Source: an uncultured bacterium
GTDB taxonomy: Bacteria; Verrucomicrobiota; Lentisphaeria; Victivallales; UBA1829
Direction of reading: 5' to 3'
Assembly (NCBI GenBank): GCA_949292215.1
Contig: CASEYW010000204.1
Location: 1 to 39,389, forward strand
DNA length: 39,389 nucleotides
A program made the translations under genes and the position numbers. Positions within the stretch are counted from its first letter, which is position 1, and each line of letters starts with the position of its first letter. The notes under the pieces are model-generated. The model was not told where the DNA came from. It worked only from the letters and a program-made list of their open reading frames with translations, and searched no databases. Below are positions 32,131 to 39,389 of this stretch, in pieces.

Positions 32131-34650
32131 TCAGGATTCGTTTTCCTGCTGCATGGCATCGAGCATCGGAGCTGTAAGGGATACGATCACGCCGTCTCTT
32201 CGGAATGCCCGTTCCATCCGCTCGAAAATACCGTTCCGCGCTCCACGTTTCAGACACTCAAGATCACCTGTCACATGGAGCTCCTTCCGGCAGCGGGTAT
32301 GCGCCACGTTGATCCGATTCGGATTATCCGTAAAACCGACAATTCCTCTCTTGTTGCTCCGTACATAACAGATGATCACAACATCGCTTTCCGCTCCCTG
32401 GAAGCTGTCCACGGTGGCAATCTGCGTTGCAAGAAAAAGCCGCCACTCTTCCGGAGAGAAATTCTGCTCCCGTCTGGCCCGTTCCAGGTTCAGCATTGAA
32501 CGAATTGCCCGCACCTGCTTGCGGTACGGCGCAATGATCGTGATTTCGCGCAGAGGATGTTTCTTCAGCATCCGGTAAAACAGATGAACGCAGAGAATGG
32601 CTTCCGCATGGTTGGAAAGTCCCGGTTTGCGCCCGTCGAAGGAAAGCGTTTCATGCTTCCGTTCCGGAGCGAGTTCTGAAGTCGTATAAAAGCAAAGGGT
32701 CTCGGGGGGATACCTACGCATCCGTTCCGGATAGGAAAGCCGGTAATATTCAGCGCGTTCCGCCGGACGCACCTCCGCATTGTAAAACAGAATTGACGCA
32801 AACCGCAGAAGACGCGGATTCTGACAGCGATAAGACTCTTTGAGCATCCGTACGGGAAATCCGCGAAACTGAATCAGCCATTCCATTGCGCTGCCAGTCA
32901 GGATCGCGTTTTCCTCGCGGGTCACCACCGGACGGGAATTTTTCAACGTCTCCAGGACCTGCGGACGCAAAGGAAACGGAGGAAGCTGGCGATGGTCGCC
33001 GAAAAGAATCGCCCGTCTTCCGAGACGCGTACACAGAAGCAGTTCTTCCAGTGAAGACATTCCCGCCTCATCAAACACAACCGCATCGCAGATTGCGCCG
33101 CTTCGGAGCCGTTCCTCTATCTGAGAGTCTCTCAACAGTCCGAAATGAGTTCCCGCAAGGATGGAACCGCACCGGAGATTTTCCCGCAGCAGACGGAAAC
33201 GAACCAGATTTGCCGGTCTGCCACGCCATTGTGTTTCTACGACATCAGGAGCAATGTTCCATTCGTTCCGTCCGCATCGAAGCACTGGAAGGTCTTTGAG
33301 ACGGCGGCAGATGTTATCCACCGCCGCATTGGAAGGCGCCGAGACAAGGATTTCCAGACCTCGGGCACAGAGAGTCCGGAGAACCTGTTCCAGAACGAAT
33401 GTTTTTCCGGTTCCCGGCGGTCCCTGGATCAGAACCAGGGGATTCTCAGATGCAACTGCGGCTCTCCACGCAAGCCTCTGCGACGGTTCCAGCTTCTCTG
33501 GAGCGTTCTCTTCCGCTTCAGGCGGAATCGCAAAAGGAGTTTCCCGCAGACCGAGCAGGTGCTCCATTGCACCGAACTTCTCTTTTCTGCCCGCGGCGAG
33601 CATTTCAGACAGGCTCCCGACCGCCTCCGAGGTATAAAAACGCGGACTGCGCTGGAATCGGGCGCAGTAGTTCTCTTTGTGCAGCAGAAAATCGTGCAGC
33701 AGAGGCGAGGAAATTCTTCCGTAAAGGGAATCCCCGTCGATCACTTCCGCGGAAAAGATTCCGCACATGGCCCCCTCCTCCTCGGCAAAGAGCTGAAACA
33801 GATCCCCCTCCTCAATCGGCAGATTGGGATTCAGCTTCATCTTCAGGACGGCATCCCTGCCATCGCTCTCGCCGCAGAGTTCGGCATCCGCAAAGGAAAG
33901 CACAAACTTCCGCTCATATTCCAGCGAGAGATTTGAGGCAGTTTTCAGCAGATCAACCGTCCGTCGCACCTCCCACAAGGTACGACGCGGAGCACTTCCC
34001 GGCGGTTCCGATTCTTCCGCAAGTTCCGGTTCTCCGGAAACAGCCATCTCATAATGTCCATCCAGCGGAAGGCTCATCTGCAAATTGAGTTCATCGGCGG
34101 GCCGATCCGCGACGGCGCGCGCCAGAAGTCCGCGAAGAGCCGGCAGGGGCAGACGTTTCAGCACTCCTGCCGTCGGAGAACGCTCCGCAGAAGTACATTC
34201 CGCAAGATACGCAAGGATTTCCCTGCGTTTCAGTTTCAGAATCTCTTTCCCCGGCTGGTTTTGGCGAACATACGCAACCACTTCGGACACCAGATCCAGC
34301 AGCTCTCCCGAACGCAGCGTTTCATCCTCGAACAGGATTGTTTCGCGTTCTTCGATTTCCGGTTCACCGGATGCACCGAAACGGAGAAGAAACTCCTTGC
34401 GCCACGTATCGCATTCCGCAATCAAAGCCGCACAGTGAAACGACTCGCTCCATTCATAACGTCCATAGAGAGATCCGGAAACGCCGGAAAGTTCAAATGA
34501 TTTTCCGGCAATGGCAAATACATCCGGAAGCGGAAAGGGTTCCGGAAGACAGATTGACTCCCAAAGCTCATAGAAAGCGCGTTCTTTCACCAGTGAAGAC
34601 GCTGTTTTCCACTGTTTTTTTCCTTCTTCGAAATATGAATCGATCTGCAT
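32131..34650 (-). CDS. superfamily 1B (Upf1/IGHMBP2-like) DNA/RNA helicase
   Basis: ATP-driven helicase of the Upf1-like group. The N-terminal 400 residues are not recognised beyond a possible beta-barrel insert. The motor begins with LVLIQGPPGTGKTFVLEQVL (Walker A, about 408-415), motif Ia VSAPSNAAVDNI, motif II VVFDEAGMSS (Asp-Glu near 525), motif III LFGDHRQLPPF, then motif IV ITIIAPYRKQVRAI, motif V TVDSFQGAESDVVI and motif VI NRINVAHTRCRKELHV. Length 839 aa. There is no nuclease or zinc-binding region visible. It lies 27 bp after the CYTH gene and ends 176 bp before the BatB-BatC start. The RBS (GGGATG) is weak. In bacteria such proteins have varied, often unknown, roles in RNA or DNA metabolism. 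Confidence 0.88.
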   Translation of the reverse strand: MQIDSYFEEGKKQWKTASSLVKERAFYELWESICLPEPFPLPDVFAIAGKSFELSGVSGSLYGRYEWSESFHCAALIAECDTWRKEFLLRFGASGEPEIEERETILFEDETLRSGELLDLVSEVVAYVRQNQPGKEILKLKRREILAYLAECTSAERSPTAGVLKRLPLPALRGLLARAVADRPADELNLQMSLPLDGHYEMAVSGEPELAEESEPPGSAPRRTLWEVRRTVDLLKTASNLSLEYERKFVLSFADAELCGESDGRDAVLKMKLNPNLPIEEGDLFQLFAEEEGAMCGIFSAEVIDGDSLYGRISSPLLHDFLLHKENYCARFQRSPRFYTSEAVGSLSEMLAAGRKEKFGAMEHLLGLRETPFAIPPEAEENAPEKLEPSQRLAWRAAVASENPLVLIQGPPGTGKTFVLEQVLRTLCARGLEILVSAPSNAAVDNICRRLKDLPVLRCGRNEWNIAPDVVETQWRGRPANLVRFRLLRENLRCGSILAGTHFGLLRDSQIEERLRSGAICDAVVFDEAGMSSLEELLLCTRLGRRAILFGDHRQLPPFPLRPQVLETLKNSRPVVTREENAILTGSAMEWLIQFRGFPVRMLKESYRCQNPRLLRFASILFYNAEVRPAERAEYYRLSYPERMRRYPPETLCFYTTSELAPERKHETLSFDGRKPGLSNHAEAILCVHLFYRMLKKHPLREITIIAPYRKQVRAIRSMLNLERARREQNFSPEEWRLFLATQIATVDSFQGAESDVVIICYVRSNKRGIVGFTDNPNRINVAHTRCRKELHVTGDLECLKRGARNGIFERMERAFRRDGVIVSLTAPMLDAMQQENES

Positions 34651-34677
34651 CTGCGCGCATCCCGTTTCCGGCGTCCG

Positions 34678-35157
34678 TCACCGGTTCCATGTTGAAAACG
34701 GGTGTTCCGCCAGAACGGAGTTGAAATAGCGGGGATCCCCCGTCACCTCTTTTCCGATCCACGGTGGCAGAGGAAACGACGTTTGTTCCGATTCCAATTC
34801 TATTTCCGCAACGATCAATCCGGCATTGTCGCCGGAGAATTCATCAATCTCCCAGAGAAATCCTTCATACGGGACCAGATGCCGCGTTTTCTCAATGGAA
34901 GCCCCTGTACATAAATTCCGAAGAATCTCCTGAGCATCCGCTACGGGAATTTCATATTCAAATTCGCTGCGGGAAAAACCTTTCACAGCGCTTTTCAACG
35001 TAAGGAACGCCTTGTCTCCGGCAATCCGAACTCGTCCCGACCCGGAACGCCCCTCGGCAAACGGCAGATAACGCTGCCGGAAGACAGTCGACTGTATCAC
35101 AGCTTCGCGCCAGGAATCGTCCCGAAGCAGGAATTTACGTTCAATTTCAGTTCCCAT
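34678..35157 (-). CDS. CYTH-domain triphosphate-tunnel protein
   Basis: CYTH/TTM-fold protein of 159 aa. The N-terminus has the ExExK signature in TEIERKFLL. Alternating basic and acidic strands that line the tunnel follow: RQRYLPF, RVRIAGDKAFLTLKSA, RSEFEYEIP, WEIDEFSGDNAGLIVAEIELE. Related enzymes hydrolyse inorganic triphosphate or similar polyphosphates; adenylate cyclase activity exists in one subgroup but is not indicated. The start at ATG 35157 (AAAGG upstream) overlaps the Nudix gene's end by 11 bp, so the two are coupled. The pair of polyphosphate-type hydrolases side by side suggests a shared role in nucleotide or polyphosphate metabolism, an inference only. Confidence 0.87.
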   Translation of the reverse strand: MGTEIERKFLLRDDSWREAVIQSTVFRQRYLPFAEGRSGSGRVRIAGDKAFLTLKSAVKGFSRSEFEYEIPVADAQEILRNLCTGASIEKTRHLVPYEGFLWEIDEFSGDNAGLIVAEIELESEQTSFPLPPWIGKEVTGDPRYFNSVLAEHPFSTWNR

Positions 35158-35647
35158 TTCCGGACCTTTCCGACCGATCCAGCAGCCTTTCCCGGAGCGT
35201 TTCCAGAACCTTGCGGGAACGTTCACCCCGGATGACACCGATTGCCTCCTCAATCCGGAACAGGCGGCGGCTGCGGACAGCCGACTCCTGCCATTCCGGC
35301 AGAACTGTTTCGATTTTCAATGGATAAATATTGACTTCGGCAAGTTCCGAGGGAGATTTTTCAATCTGAATGACTCCGAGAATGTCATTCCTGCATTCCC
35401 CCAGAACTCCGGCCTCCTCATAGGCTTCTTTGGCTGCTGATTTGAGGGTATCCATCCCCTTGGCAATATTTCCTTTCGGAAAAATCCAGGCATCTCCTGC
35501 AGTAGAGGTAACCAGCATAACACGGATCTCCCCTTTTTCCATCAGATAGGGAACCGCTCCGGACTGACAAATTGTCCGGGACTTCTTCATTGCCGACTTC
35601 TTTTTTTCCTTGTCCTTCGCGGATGGTTTGAGCTTAACGGTCTTCAT
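35147..35647 (-). CDS. Nudix hydrolase (DIPP-like)
   Basis: Hydrolyses a nucleoside diphosphate linked to another moiety, possibly a diadenosine polyphosphate. The Nudix box is present in GMDTLKSAAKEAYEEAGVLG, with Lys in place of the usual Arg of REUxEE. The GAVPYLMEKGEIRVMLVTS and AWIFPKGNIAKG segments before it match the diphosphoinositol/Ap4A subgroup. A very basic N-terminal tail (residues 1-25, KLKPSAKDKEKKKSAMKK) may bind nucleic acid or polyphosphate. Length 166 aa. It follows the small membrane protein gene by 9 bp with only a weak ribosome-binding site, and overlaps the CYTH gene. Confidence 0.87.
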   Translation of the reverse strand: MKTVKLKPSAKDKEKKKSAMKKSRTICQSGAVPYLMEKGEIRVMLVTSTAGDAWIFPKGNIAKGMDTLKSAAKEAYEEAGVLGECRNDILGVIQIEKSPSELAEVNIYPLKIETVLPEWQESAVRSRRLFRIEEAIGVIRGERSRKVLETLRERLLDRSERSGNGN

Positions 35648-35656
35648 ACGGAAGAA

Positions 35657-36019
35657 TCAGGACTGAGGAGGAATCAGCTTTGTCAACCGGTCATAAAGGG
35701 AATAGAGTGCCTCGCGATCCGCAAAGGAACAGGATAGCATTCGTTTGATTCGACCATCCCGGAAGCGGATCTTGAGCTCAATGTATCTGGAATACTCAAC
35801 TTTCAACCAGACGAATACGCATCCTGCGACAAGGATAATCAACTCGGGAGCCCAATAAAGACAAGCAAGACTTCCCACCACAAACACAAGCAGTGCCGCC
35901 GTGCAGGTAAACGCGCGATGATCAACCGTAATTTCCTGAATGGTATCCACAGGAATCCTTTCTTCCGGGAAAACCAGAAAACCGTTTTCAACTGTAACAT
36001 GAAATTTATCTGAATTCAT
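35657..36019 (-). CDS. hypothetical small membrane protein
   Basis: The 120-aa protein is not recognised. It has two closely spaced hydrophobic helices (about residues 38-55 and 58-73, separated by a Pro) inserted between short beta-strand segments (ENGFLVFPEERIPVDTIQEI before, ELKIRFRDGRIKRML after). That layout resembles small PH-like or QacE-like membrane proteins with a split cytoplasmic domain. Its ATG overlaps the oxidoreductase stop by 4 bp (ATGA), so it is translationally coupled to that gene, and the Nudix gene follows. Confidence 0.7.
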   Translation of the reverse strand: MNSDKFHVTVENGFLVFPEERIPVDTIQEITVDHRAFTCTAALLVFVVGSLACLYWAPELIILVAGCVFVWLKVEYSRYIELKIRFRDGRIKRMLSCSFADREALYSLYDRLTKLIPPQS

Positions 36020-37008
36020 TTGTTCTGTGCCGCCGTTCTTATTTCGTTCAATTTAATTCCAGGAATTTTCAGCGACGGCTGATAGACCGGTAATTCAAAA
36101 GAGTTTTTATTCCCGCAAAGGATCTCAGCAAGGGCCGCGCCCTGATCCTTTGAAGCAATCCAAAGCCCACTGGAAACCCCGCCGATCTGCGCACAATCGC
36201 CAATCGCATATACATCATTCAGTGTAGTTTCGAATCTGGAATTGACAACTATCCCACGTTCAACCGTTGCCCCTGCCGCTTTCGCCAAATCCGTAACCGG
36301 AGAAATTCCGGCAGAAATAATCACCATATCGCTCCGGAGAACCGTTCCATCATCCAGCGTCACAACGGCCAATCCGGATTCCGTATGAATGGAAAGCGTT
36401 TTTCTGCCGAGACAAAGCTGATATCCAGCCTCCGTGAACTTCTCCTGAAGCAGCTTGGATTCCGCTTCCGTCAACTGTTTCGGCAGAAGACGCGGCATAC
36501 ACTCCACGATGGCAACACGGATTCCACGAACCAGCAGGGCATGAGCATTTTCCAGCCCCAGCAAACCTCCGCCGATGACGGTCGCAGTTTTTGCCTTCTC
36601 CGCCGCGGCAACAAGCCGTTCGAGATCCTCCAGAGAACGGAGCAGCATGGAAGGCTGAGCTCCTTCGATCGGCGGCAGCGAGGCTGTCGCACCAAGAGCC
36701 AGAATCAATTTGTCATACGGGAGAACAGTCCCATTGGAAAGGGTGACCGTTTTCTTTTCAGAATCGAAGGAAAGAGCCGATATCCCGCTGAAGATTGCAA
36801 TTCCCAATGATTTCATTGCCGCTGCGGAAGAGAGAATCAGTTTTGTTTCCGGAAGAGTTCCTGCAAGGGTTTCCGGGAGACGCATTCTGGAATACAATCC
36901 GTGGCCTTCTCGATCAATTACAGAAATCTCCGCCCGGGGGTCCAATTCTCTCAGTCTCTTCGCCGCGGTAAACCCGGCAATACCGCATCCGACAATTACA
37001 ATCTTCAT
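36016..37008 (-). CDS. FAD-dependent pyridine nucleotide-disulfide oxidoreductase (rubredoxin/NAD(P)H reductase type)
   Basis: Flavoprotein electron-transfer enzyme, 330 aa. An FAD-binding Rossmann motif opens the protein (VIVGCGIAGFTAAKRL). A second NAD-binding motif lies in TVIGGGLLGLENAHAL (about residue 145), and the FAD-binding C-terminal motif is DVYAIGDCAQIGG (about 270). LALGATASLPPIEG is also typical. No redox-active CxxC pair or extra rubredoxin/dimerisation domain is present. It resembles NADH:rubredoxin reductases and the NirB N-terminal domain, but is slightly short. Such enzymes often detoxify oxygen with rubredoxin, which would fit the nearby Bat genes. The start at ATG 37008 has AGGTG upstream; a longer frame from 37056 covers the promoter. 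Confidence 0.85.
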   Translation of the reverse strand: MKIVIVGCGIAGFTAAKRLRELDPRAEISVIDREGHGLYSRMRLPETLAGTLPETKLILSSAAAMKSLGIAIFSGISALSFDSEKKTVTLSNGTVLPYDKLILALGATASLPPIEGAQPSMLLRSLEDLERLVAAAEKAKTATVIGGGLLGLENAHALLVRGIRVAIVECMPRLLPKQLTEAESKLLQEKFTEAGYQLCLGRKTLSIHTESGLAVVTLDDGTVLRSDMVIISAGISPVTDLAKAAGATVERGIVVNSRFETTLNDVYAIGDCAQIGGVSSGLWIASKDQGAALAEILCGNKNSFELPVYQPSLKIPGIKLNEIRTAAQNK

Positions 37009-37042
37009 AAATACACCTGATGTTAAAATACCAATTAAAAGA

Positions 37043-37072
37043 AATATAGAATTCATTTCCGAAAAAATCCAA
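37043..37072 (-). promoter_or_regulatory. candidate promoter of the oxidoreductase gene cluster
   Basis: On the minus strand TTGGAT (37072-37067) and TATATT (37048-37043) are 18 bases apart in an A/T-rich region directly after the ribosomal-operon terminator and 34 bases before the chosen ATG. Confidence 0.45.
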
Positions 37073-37137
37073 TGATTTTTTCAAAATAAAAGGAAAAAAG
37101 TTTTTCTTTCGGAAATGGAAAAAAGGATAACATTAAA

Positions 37138-37173
37138 ACAAAAAAAAAACCGGCTCCTGTGAGGGAACCGGTT
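37138..37173 (-). terminator. intrinsic terminator after rpsS
   Basis: On the minus strand AACCGGTTCC (37173-37164) pairs with GGAGCCGGTT (37157-37148), ten base pairs including one G-U, around CTCACA, and is followed by eight further T. It lies 22 bases beyond the rpsS stop and is a textbook terminator. The plus strand also ends in TTTTTC, so some bidirectional activity is possible. Confidence 0.95.
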
Positions 37174-37195
37174 TTTCTCCGTACTGAAAGAACGA

Positions 37196-37471
37196 TCAGA
37201 CCGTCTTTCCGCTGATAACGCCGTGACCTTTGAATGTACGGGTCGGGGCGAATTCGCCGAGTCGGTGTCCAACCATATTTTCGGTAATGAAAACCGAGAC
37301 AAACGTCTTTCCATTGTGGATATTGAACGTGTGACCGACGAAATCGGGAATGACCATGGAACGGCGGGACCAGGTTTTGATCGGAGCCTTTTTTCCGGAC
37401 TTGGCCATTTTCTCGATCTTTTCGACCAGGAAATAATCCACAAACGGACCTTTTTTGATTGATCTTGCCAT
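37196..37471 (-). CDS. rpsS: 30S ribosomal protein S19
   Basis: Head protein of the small subunit, contacting 16S rRNA helix 42 and S13. The 91-aa sequence is unmistakable: MARSIKKGPFVDYFLVEKI, IKTWSRRSMVIPDFVGHTF, VYN-like NIHNGKTFVSVFIT, MVGHRLGEFAPTRTFKGHG. Its ATG overlaps the rplB stop by one base (TAATG). Instead of rplV, rpsC, rplP and so on, a strong terminator follows, so this is the last gene of the transcript. Confidence 0.98.
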   Translation of the reverse strand: MARSIKKGPFVDYFLVEKIEKMAKSGKKAPIKTWSRRSMVIPDFVGHTFNIHNGKTFVSVFITENMVGHRLGEFAPTRTFKGHGVISGKTV

Positions 37472-38298
37472 TATTTCTTCCTCCGTTCAACAATGAACCG
37501 TTTGCTGTTCTTTCTCGGGCAACGGGTCTTCTTGCCTTTGGCGAGCTGACCCCACGGGGAGACGGGATGACCGCCGCCGCTGCTGCGTCCTTCACCACCG
37601 CCCATCGGATGGTCGATCGGGTTCATCACAACACCGCGGACATGCGGTCTGAATCCGAGATAACGCTTTTTACCGGCTTTGCCGAGGGAGATGTTCATGT
37701 GATCAACGTTGCCGACAGTACCAATCGTCGCCTTGCAGGCGAGATTGATCAAGCGGACTTCACCGCTGGGCAGTTTAACCTGGGCATAATCGCCGTCCTT
37801 GGAACGGAGAAGAGCGACCTGTCCCGCAGCACGGACCAGTTTGGCTCCTTTTCCAGGGACCATTTCCACATTGTGGATTTCAAGGCCGACAGGAATGCTG
37901 CGGAGCGGAAGCGCATTGCCCGGCTTGATTTCGCATTTTTCACCGGACATCACGGTCTGCCCGACTTCAAGTCCTTTGGGAGCGAGAATGTAGCTCTTCT
38001 CTCCATCAGCATAAGCGATCAAAGCGATGAAAGCGGAACGGTTCGGATCGTATTCAATCTGCTTCACAACTGCGGCGACGCCGTCCTTGTTGCGTTTGAA
38101 ATCGATCATTCTGTAACGGCGCTTGTTACCGCCCCCGCGGAAGCGGGTCGTGATGCGTCCGACGTTGTTTCTTCCGCCGCGGGAATTTTTTCCTTTGGTC
38201 AGAGTCTTTTCCGGCGCAGTGCGGGTAAGGTCGGAATAATCGAGAACCGAGATGAATCTGCGGCTTCTCGTAAACGGTCTATAAGATTTTGTAGGCAT
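37471..38298 (-). CDS. rplB: 50S ribosomal protein L2
   Basis: Large-subunit protein that contacts 23S rRNA near the peptidyl-transferase centre and subunit bridges. The 275-aa sequence carries the RGGGNKRRYRMIDFKR, VGNVDHMNISLGKAG and HVRGVVMNPIDHP signatures and the GGGEGRSSGGGHPVSPWG loop. The usual DHPHGGGEG reads DHPMGGGEG (codon ATG); I recall the same change in Bacteroidetes, so it is probably a lineage variant. GGGAG lies 9 bases before the ATG. It is between rplW and rpsS in normal S10-operon order. Confidence 0.98.
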   Translation of the reverse strand: MPTKSYRPFTRSRRFISVLDYSDLTRTAPEKTLTKGKNSRGGRNNVGRITTRFRGGGNKRRYRMIDFKRNKDGVAAVVKQIEYDPNRSAFIALIAYADGEKSYILAPKGLEVGQTVMSGEKCEIKPGNALPLRSIPVGLEIHNVEMVPGKGAKLVRAAGQVALLRSKDGDYAQVKLPSGEVRLINLACKATIGTVGNVDHMNISLGKAGKKRYLGFRPHVRGVVMNPIDHPMGGGEGRSSGGGHPVSPWGQLAKGKKTRCPRKNSKRFIVERRKK

Positions 38299-38314
38299 GT
38301 TGCATTACTCCCAA

Positions 38315-38599
38315 TTAAGCGAGGTCGATTGAGCCTTCGGCAAGGGAGATCACGGCTTTTTTCCAGTCGGGGCGTTTGCCCGGAATGGGAGACCTGCCGG
38401 AACGTTTCGGCTTGCCTTTGCAGTTCAGGATATTAACAGACTTCACCTTCACGCCATAGATGGTCTCTATCGCGTCGGCGACCTCAAGTTTGGATGCCTT
38501 CGGAGCAACCTTGAACGCATACTGGTTGGCTTCTTTCAGTACCGCACTTTTCTCTGTCACGAGAATATTTCTGATGATGTCATACGGATTTTTTGTCAT
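38315..38599 (-). CDS. rplW: 50S ribosomal protein L23
   Basis: Binds 23S rRNA domain III at the tunnel exit and docks trigger factor and SRP. The 94-aa protein shows DIIRNILVTEKS, YAFKVAPKASKLEVADAIETIYGVKV and VKSVNILNCKGKPKR, the family core. I placed the start at ATG 38599, preceded by GGGAGAA; an upstream in-frame start at 38635 would overlap rplD and is less likely. It lies 16 bp after rplD and 16 bp before rplB. Confidence 0.97.
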   Translation of the reverse strand: MTKNPYDIIRNILVTEKSAVLKEANQYAFKVAPKASKLEVADAIETIYGVKVKSVNILNCKGKPKRSGRSPIPGKRPDWKKAVISLAEGSIDLA

Positions 38600-38615
38600 T
38601 TTCCGATTCTCCCGC

Positions 38616-39245
38616 TCAAGCAAGACGCTTGACAAATTCGTCGAGCGCGTCTTTAGTGAACAACAACTTATCGGAGTAAAGAATCTGATAAGTATTCACT
38701 GATGCAGCCTTGATCAGAATGGCGCCAGGCAGATTGCCGGTAGCCATCAGCAGATTGTCATCATATTCCTTAACAGATATCAAAACTTTTGCATCGGCAA
38801 CCTTCACAGCCTTCAAGACAGCGACGGCGCTTTTCGTCTTGTGATCTTCGAGAACGAACTGGTCGAGAACGATTACGGAACCATCCTTGACACGTTCTGA
38901 GAAGGAACGCTTCAGCGCAAGCTGTTTGACTTTCGCGTTGAGTTTGACCGCGAAGCTGCGGGGTTTGGGACCGAAAGCGACACCGCCGTGTCTCCAGACC
39001 GGATTGCGGGTACTGCCGGCACGGGCGCGTCCGAGGCCTTTCTGTTTGAAGGGCTTCTTACCGCTGCCGGAAACCTCGGCTCTGGTTTTGGTCGAAGCAG
39101 TTCCGGAACGGAGTTCGGCAAGATAACCGACAACCGTGTCGTGGACCGCCTGTGTGCCTTTGTCGAATTCAAGGTAGGAATCATCGAGCGTGTAATCGCC
39201 GACTTTTTCACCCTTGATATTGAATATGTCAATATTCATGGACAT
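38616..39245 (-). CDS. rplD: 50S ribosomal protein L4
   Basis: Early-assembly 23S rRNA-binding protein whose loop lines the exit tunnel; in E. coli it also represses the S10 operon. The 209-aa sequence has the tunnel loop STKTRAEVSGSGKKPFKQKG, then GRARAGSTRNPVWRHGGVAFGP and the C-terminal LPGAILIKAASVNTYQIL, KDALDEF. ATG 39245 has AGGTG 6 bases upstream; a second in-frame ATG at 39239 is close behind. It follows rplC by 45 bp. Confidence 0.97.
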   Translation of the reverse strand: MSMNIDIFNIKGEKVGDYTLDDSYLEFDKGTQAVHDTVVGYLAELRSGTASTKTRAEVSGSGKKPFKQKGLGRARAGSTRNPVWRHGGVAFGPKPRSFAVKLNAKVKQLALKRSFSERVKDGSVIVLDQFVLEDHKTKSAVAVLKAVKVADAKVLISVKEYDDNLLMATGNLPGAILIKAASVNTYQILYSDKLLFTKDALDEFVKRLA

Positions 39246-39290
39246 GATTATCACCTGTTCTTTAGAATGTTGGAGGTTTTCCGTCACGGA

Positions 39291-39389
39291 TTATTTCTTC
39301 TTGGCCTGTCTGACGAAAACTGTTCCGCCATTGGGTCCCGGGACGGCGCCTCTTACAAACAGCAGGTTTTCCTCCGGCGAGACGCTGAC
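39291..39389 (-). CDS. rplC: 50S ribosomal protein L3, C-terminal part (partial)
   Basis: The last 32 codons of rplC, cut by the window edge. They include SPEENLLFVRGAVPGPNGG and end in a basic RQAKKK tail, the standard L3 C-terminus. L3 binds 23S rRNA close to the peptidyl-transferase centre. Gene order rplC-rplD-rplW-rplB-rpsS matches the S10 operon, with rpsJ expected beyond the edge. Confidence 0.96.
   Translation of the reverse strand, partial: VSVSPEENLLFVRGAVPGPNGGTVFVRQAKKK

Overview
The window reads as chromosomal, core-genome DNA from a Gram-negative bacterium. LPS-heptose chemistry (an HldC-type adenylyltransferase), a secreted lipoprotein-like sugar-binding protein and Bat aerotolerance proteins point that way. 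Composition is moderate GC, with TCC, CCG, GGA and GAA favoured codons. The mix of RNase Y, fused Bat proteins, a giant secreted coiled-coil protein in the ybaB-recR operon and a GH20 enzyme tied to a sigma-54 regulator gives me an impression of the PVC superphylum, perhaps Lentisphaerota/Victivallales. That placement is inference without any search. I saw no phage, integrase, transposase or CRISPR genes.

Layout. (a) 1-2320, plus strand: the tail of an unknown gene, a FabF-type ketoacyl-ACP synthase and a tRNA-dihydrouridine synthase. (b) 2332-6247, minus strand: 5-formyl-THF cyclo-ligase, then rny, an HD-domain protein and an orphan OppF-type ATPase. (c) 6248-7024: a gene-poor stretch with promoter-like and hairpin signals, then tRNA-Thr(UGU). 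(d) 7142-11520, minus strand: a compact NtrB-like kinase, NtrC-like regulator and GH20 glycosidase operon. (e) 11668-17042, plus strand: TadE-like protein, hldC, Mrp/Nbp35-type ATPase and a complete ribose-type ABC importer, closed by a strong terminator. (f) 17121-18518, minus strand: a class C beta-lactamase-fold serine hydrolase, separated from recR by an array of hairpins and 28-bp tandem repeats. (g) 18749-26825, minus strand: rimO, pgsA, hflX, a 1264-aa coiled-coil/TPR protein, ybaB and recR, almost without gaps. (h) 27054-31954, minus strand: BatB-BatC and BatD-BatE fusion proteins. (i) 32131-37008, minus strand: FAD oxidoreductase, small membrane protein, Nudix, CYTH and an SF1 helicase. 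(j) 37196-39389, minus strand: the start of the S10 ribosomal operon (L3, L4, L23, L2, S19), which ends in an intrinsic terminator after rpsS instead of continuing to rplV.

How they work together. Region (e) probably imports an unidentified sugar. Region (d) looks like signal-controlled expression of a cytoplasmic amino-sugar hydrolase. Region (g) couples translation and ribosome maintenance (RimO, HflX), phospholipid synthesis and recombination (RecR/YbaB) with an uncharacterised envelope coiled-coil protein. The most unusual features are the hairpin/tandem-repeat element at 18.54-18.75 kb, the in-frame BatD-BatE fusion that keeps a strong internal ribosome-binding site and signal peptide, the giant coiled-coil protein in the recR operon, and the truncated S10 operon. 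Start codons were moved where the ribosome-binding site and gene overlaps favoured an internal start.
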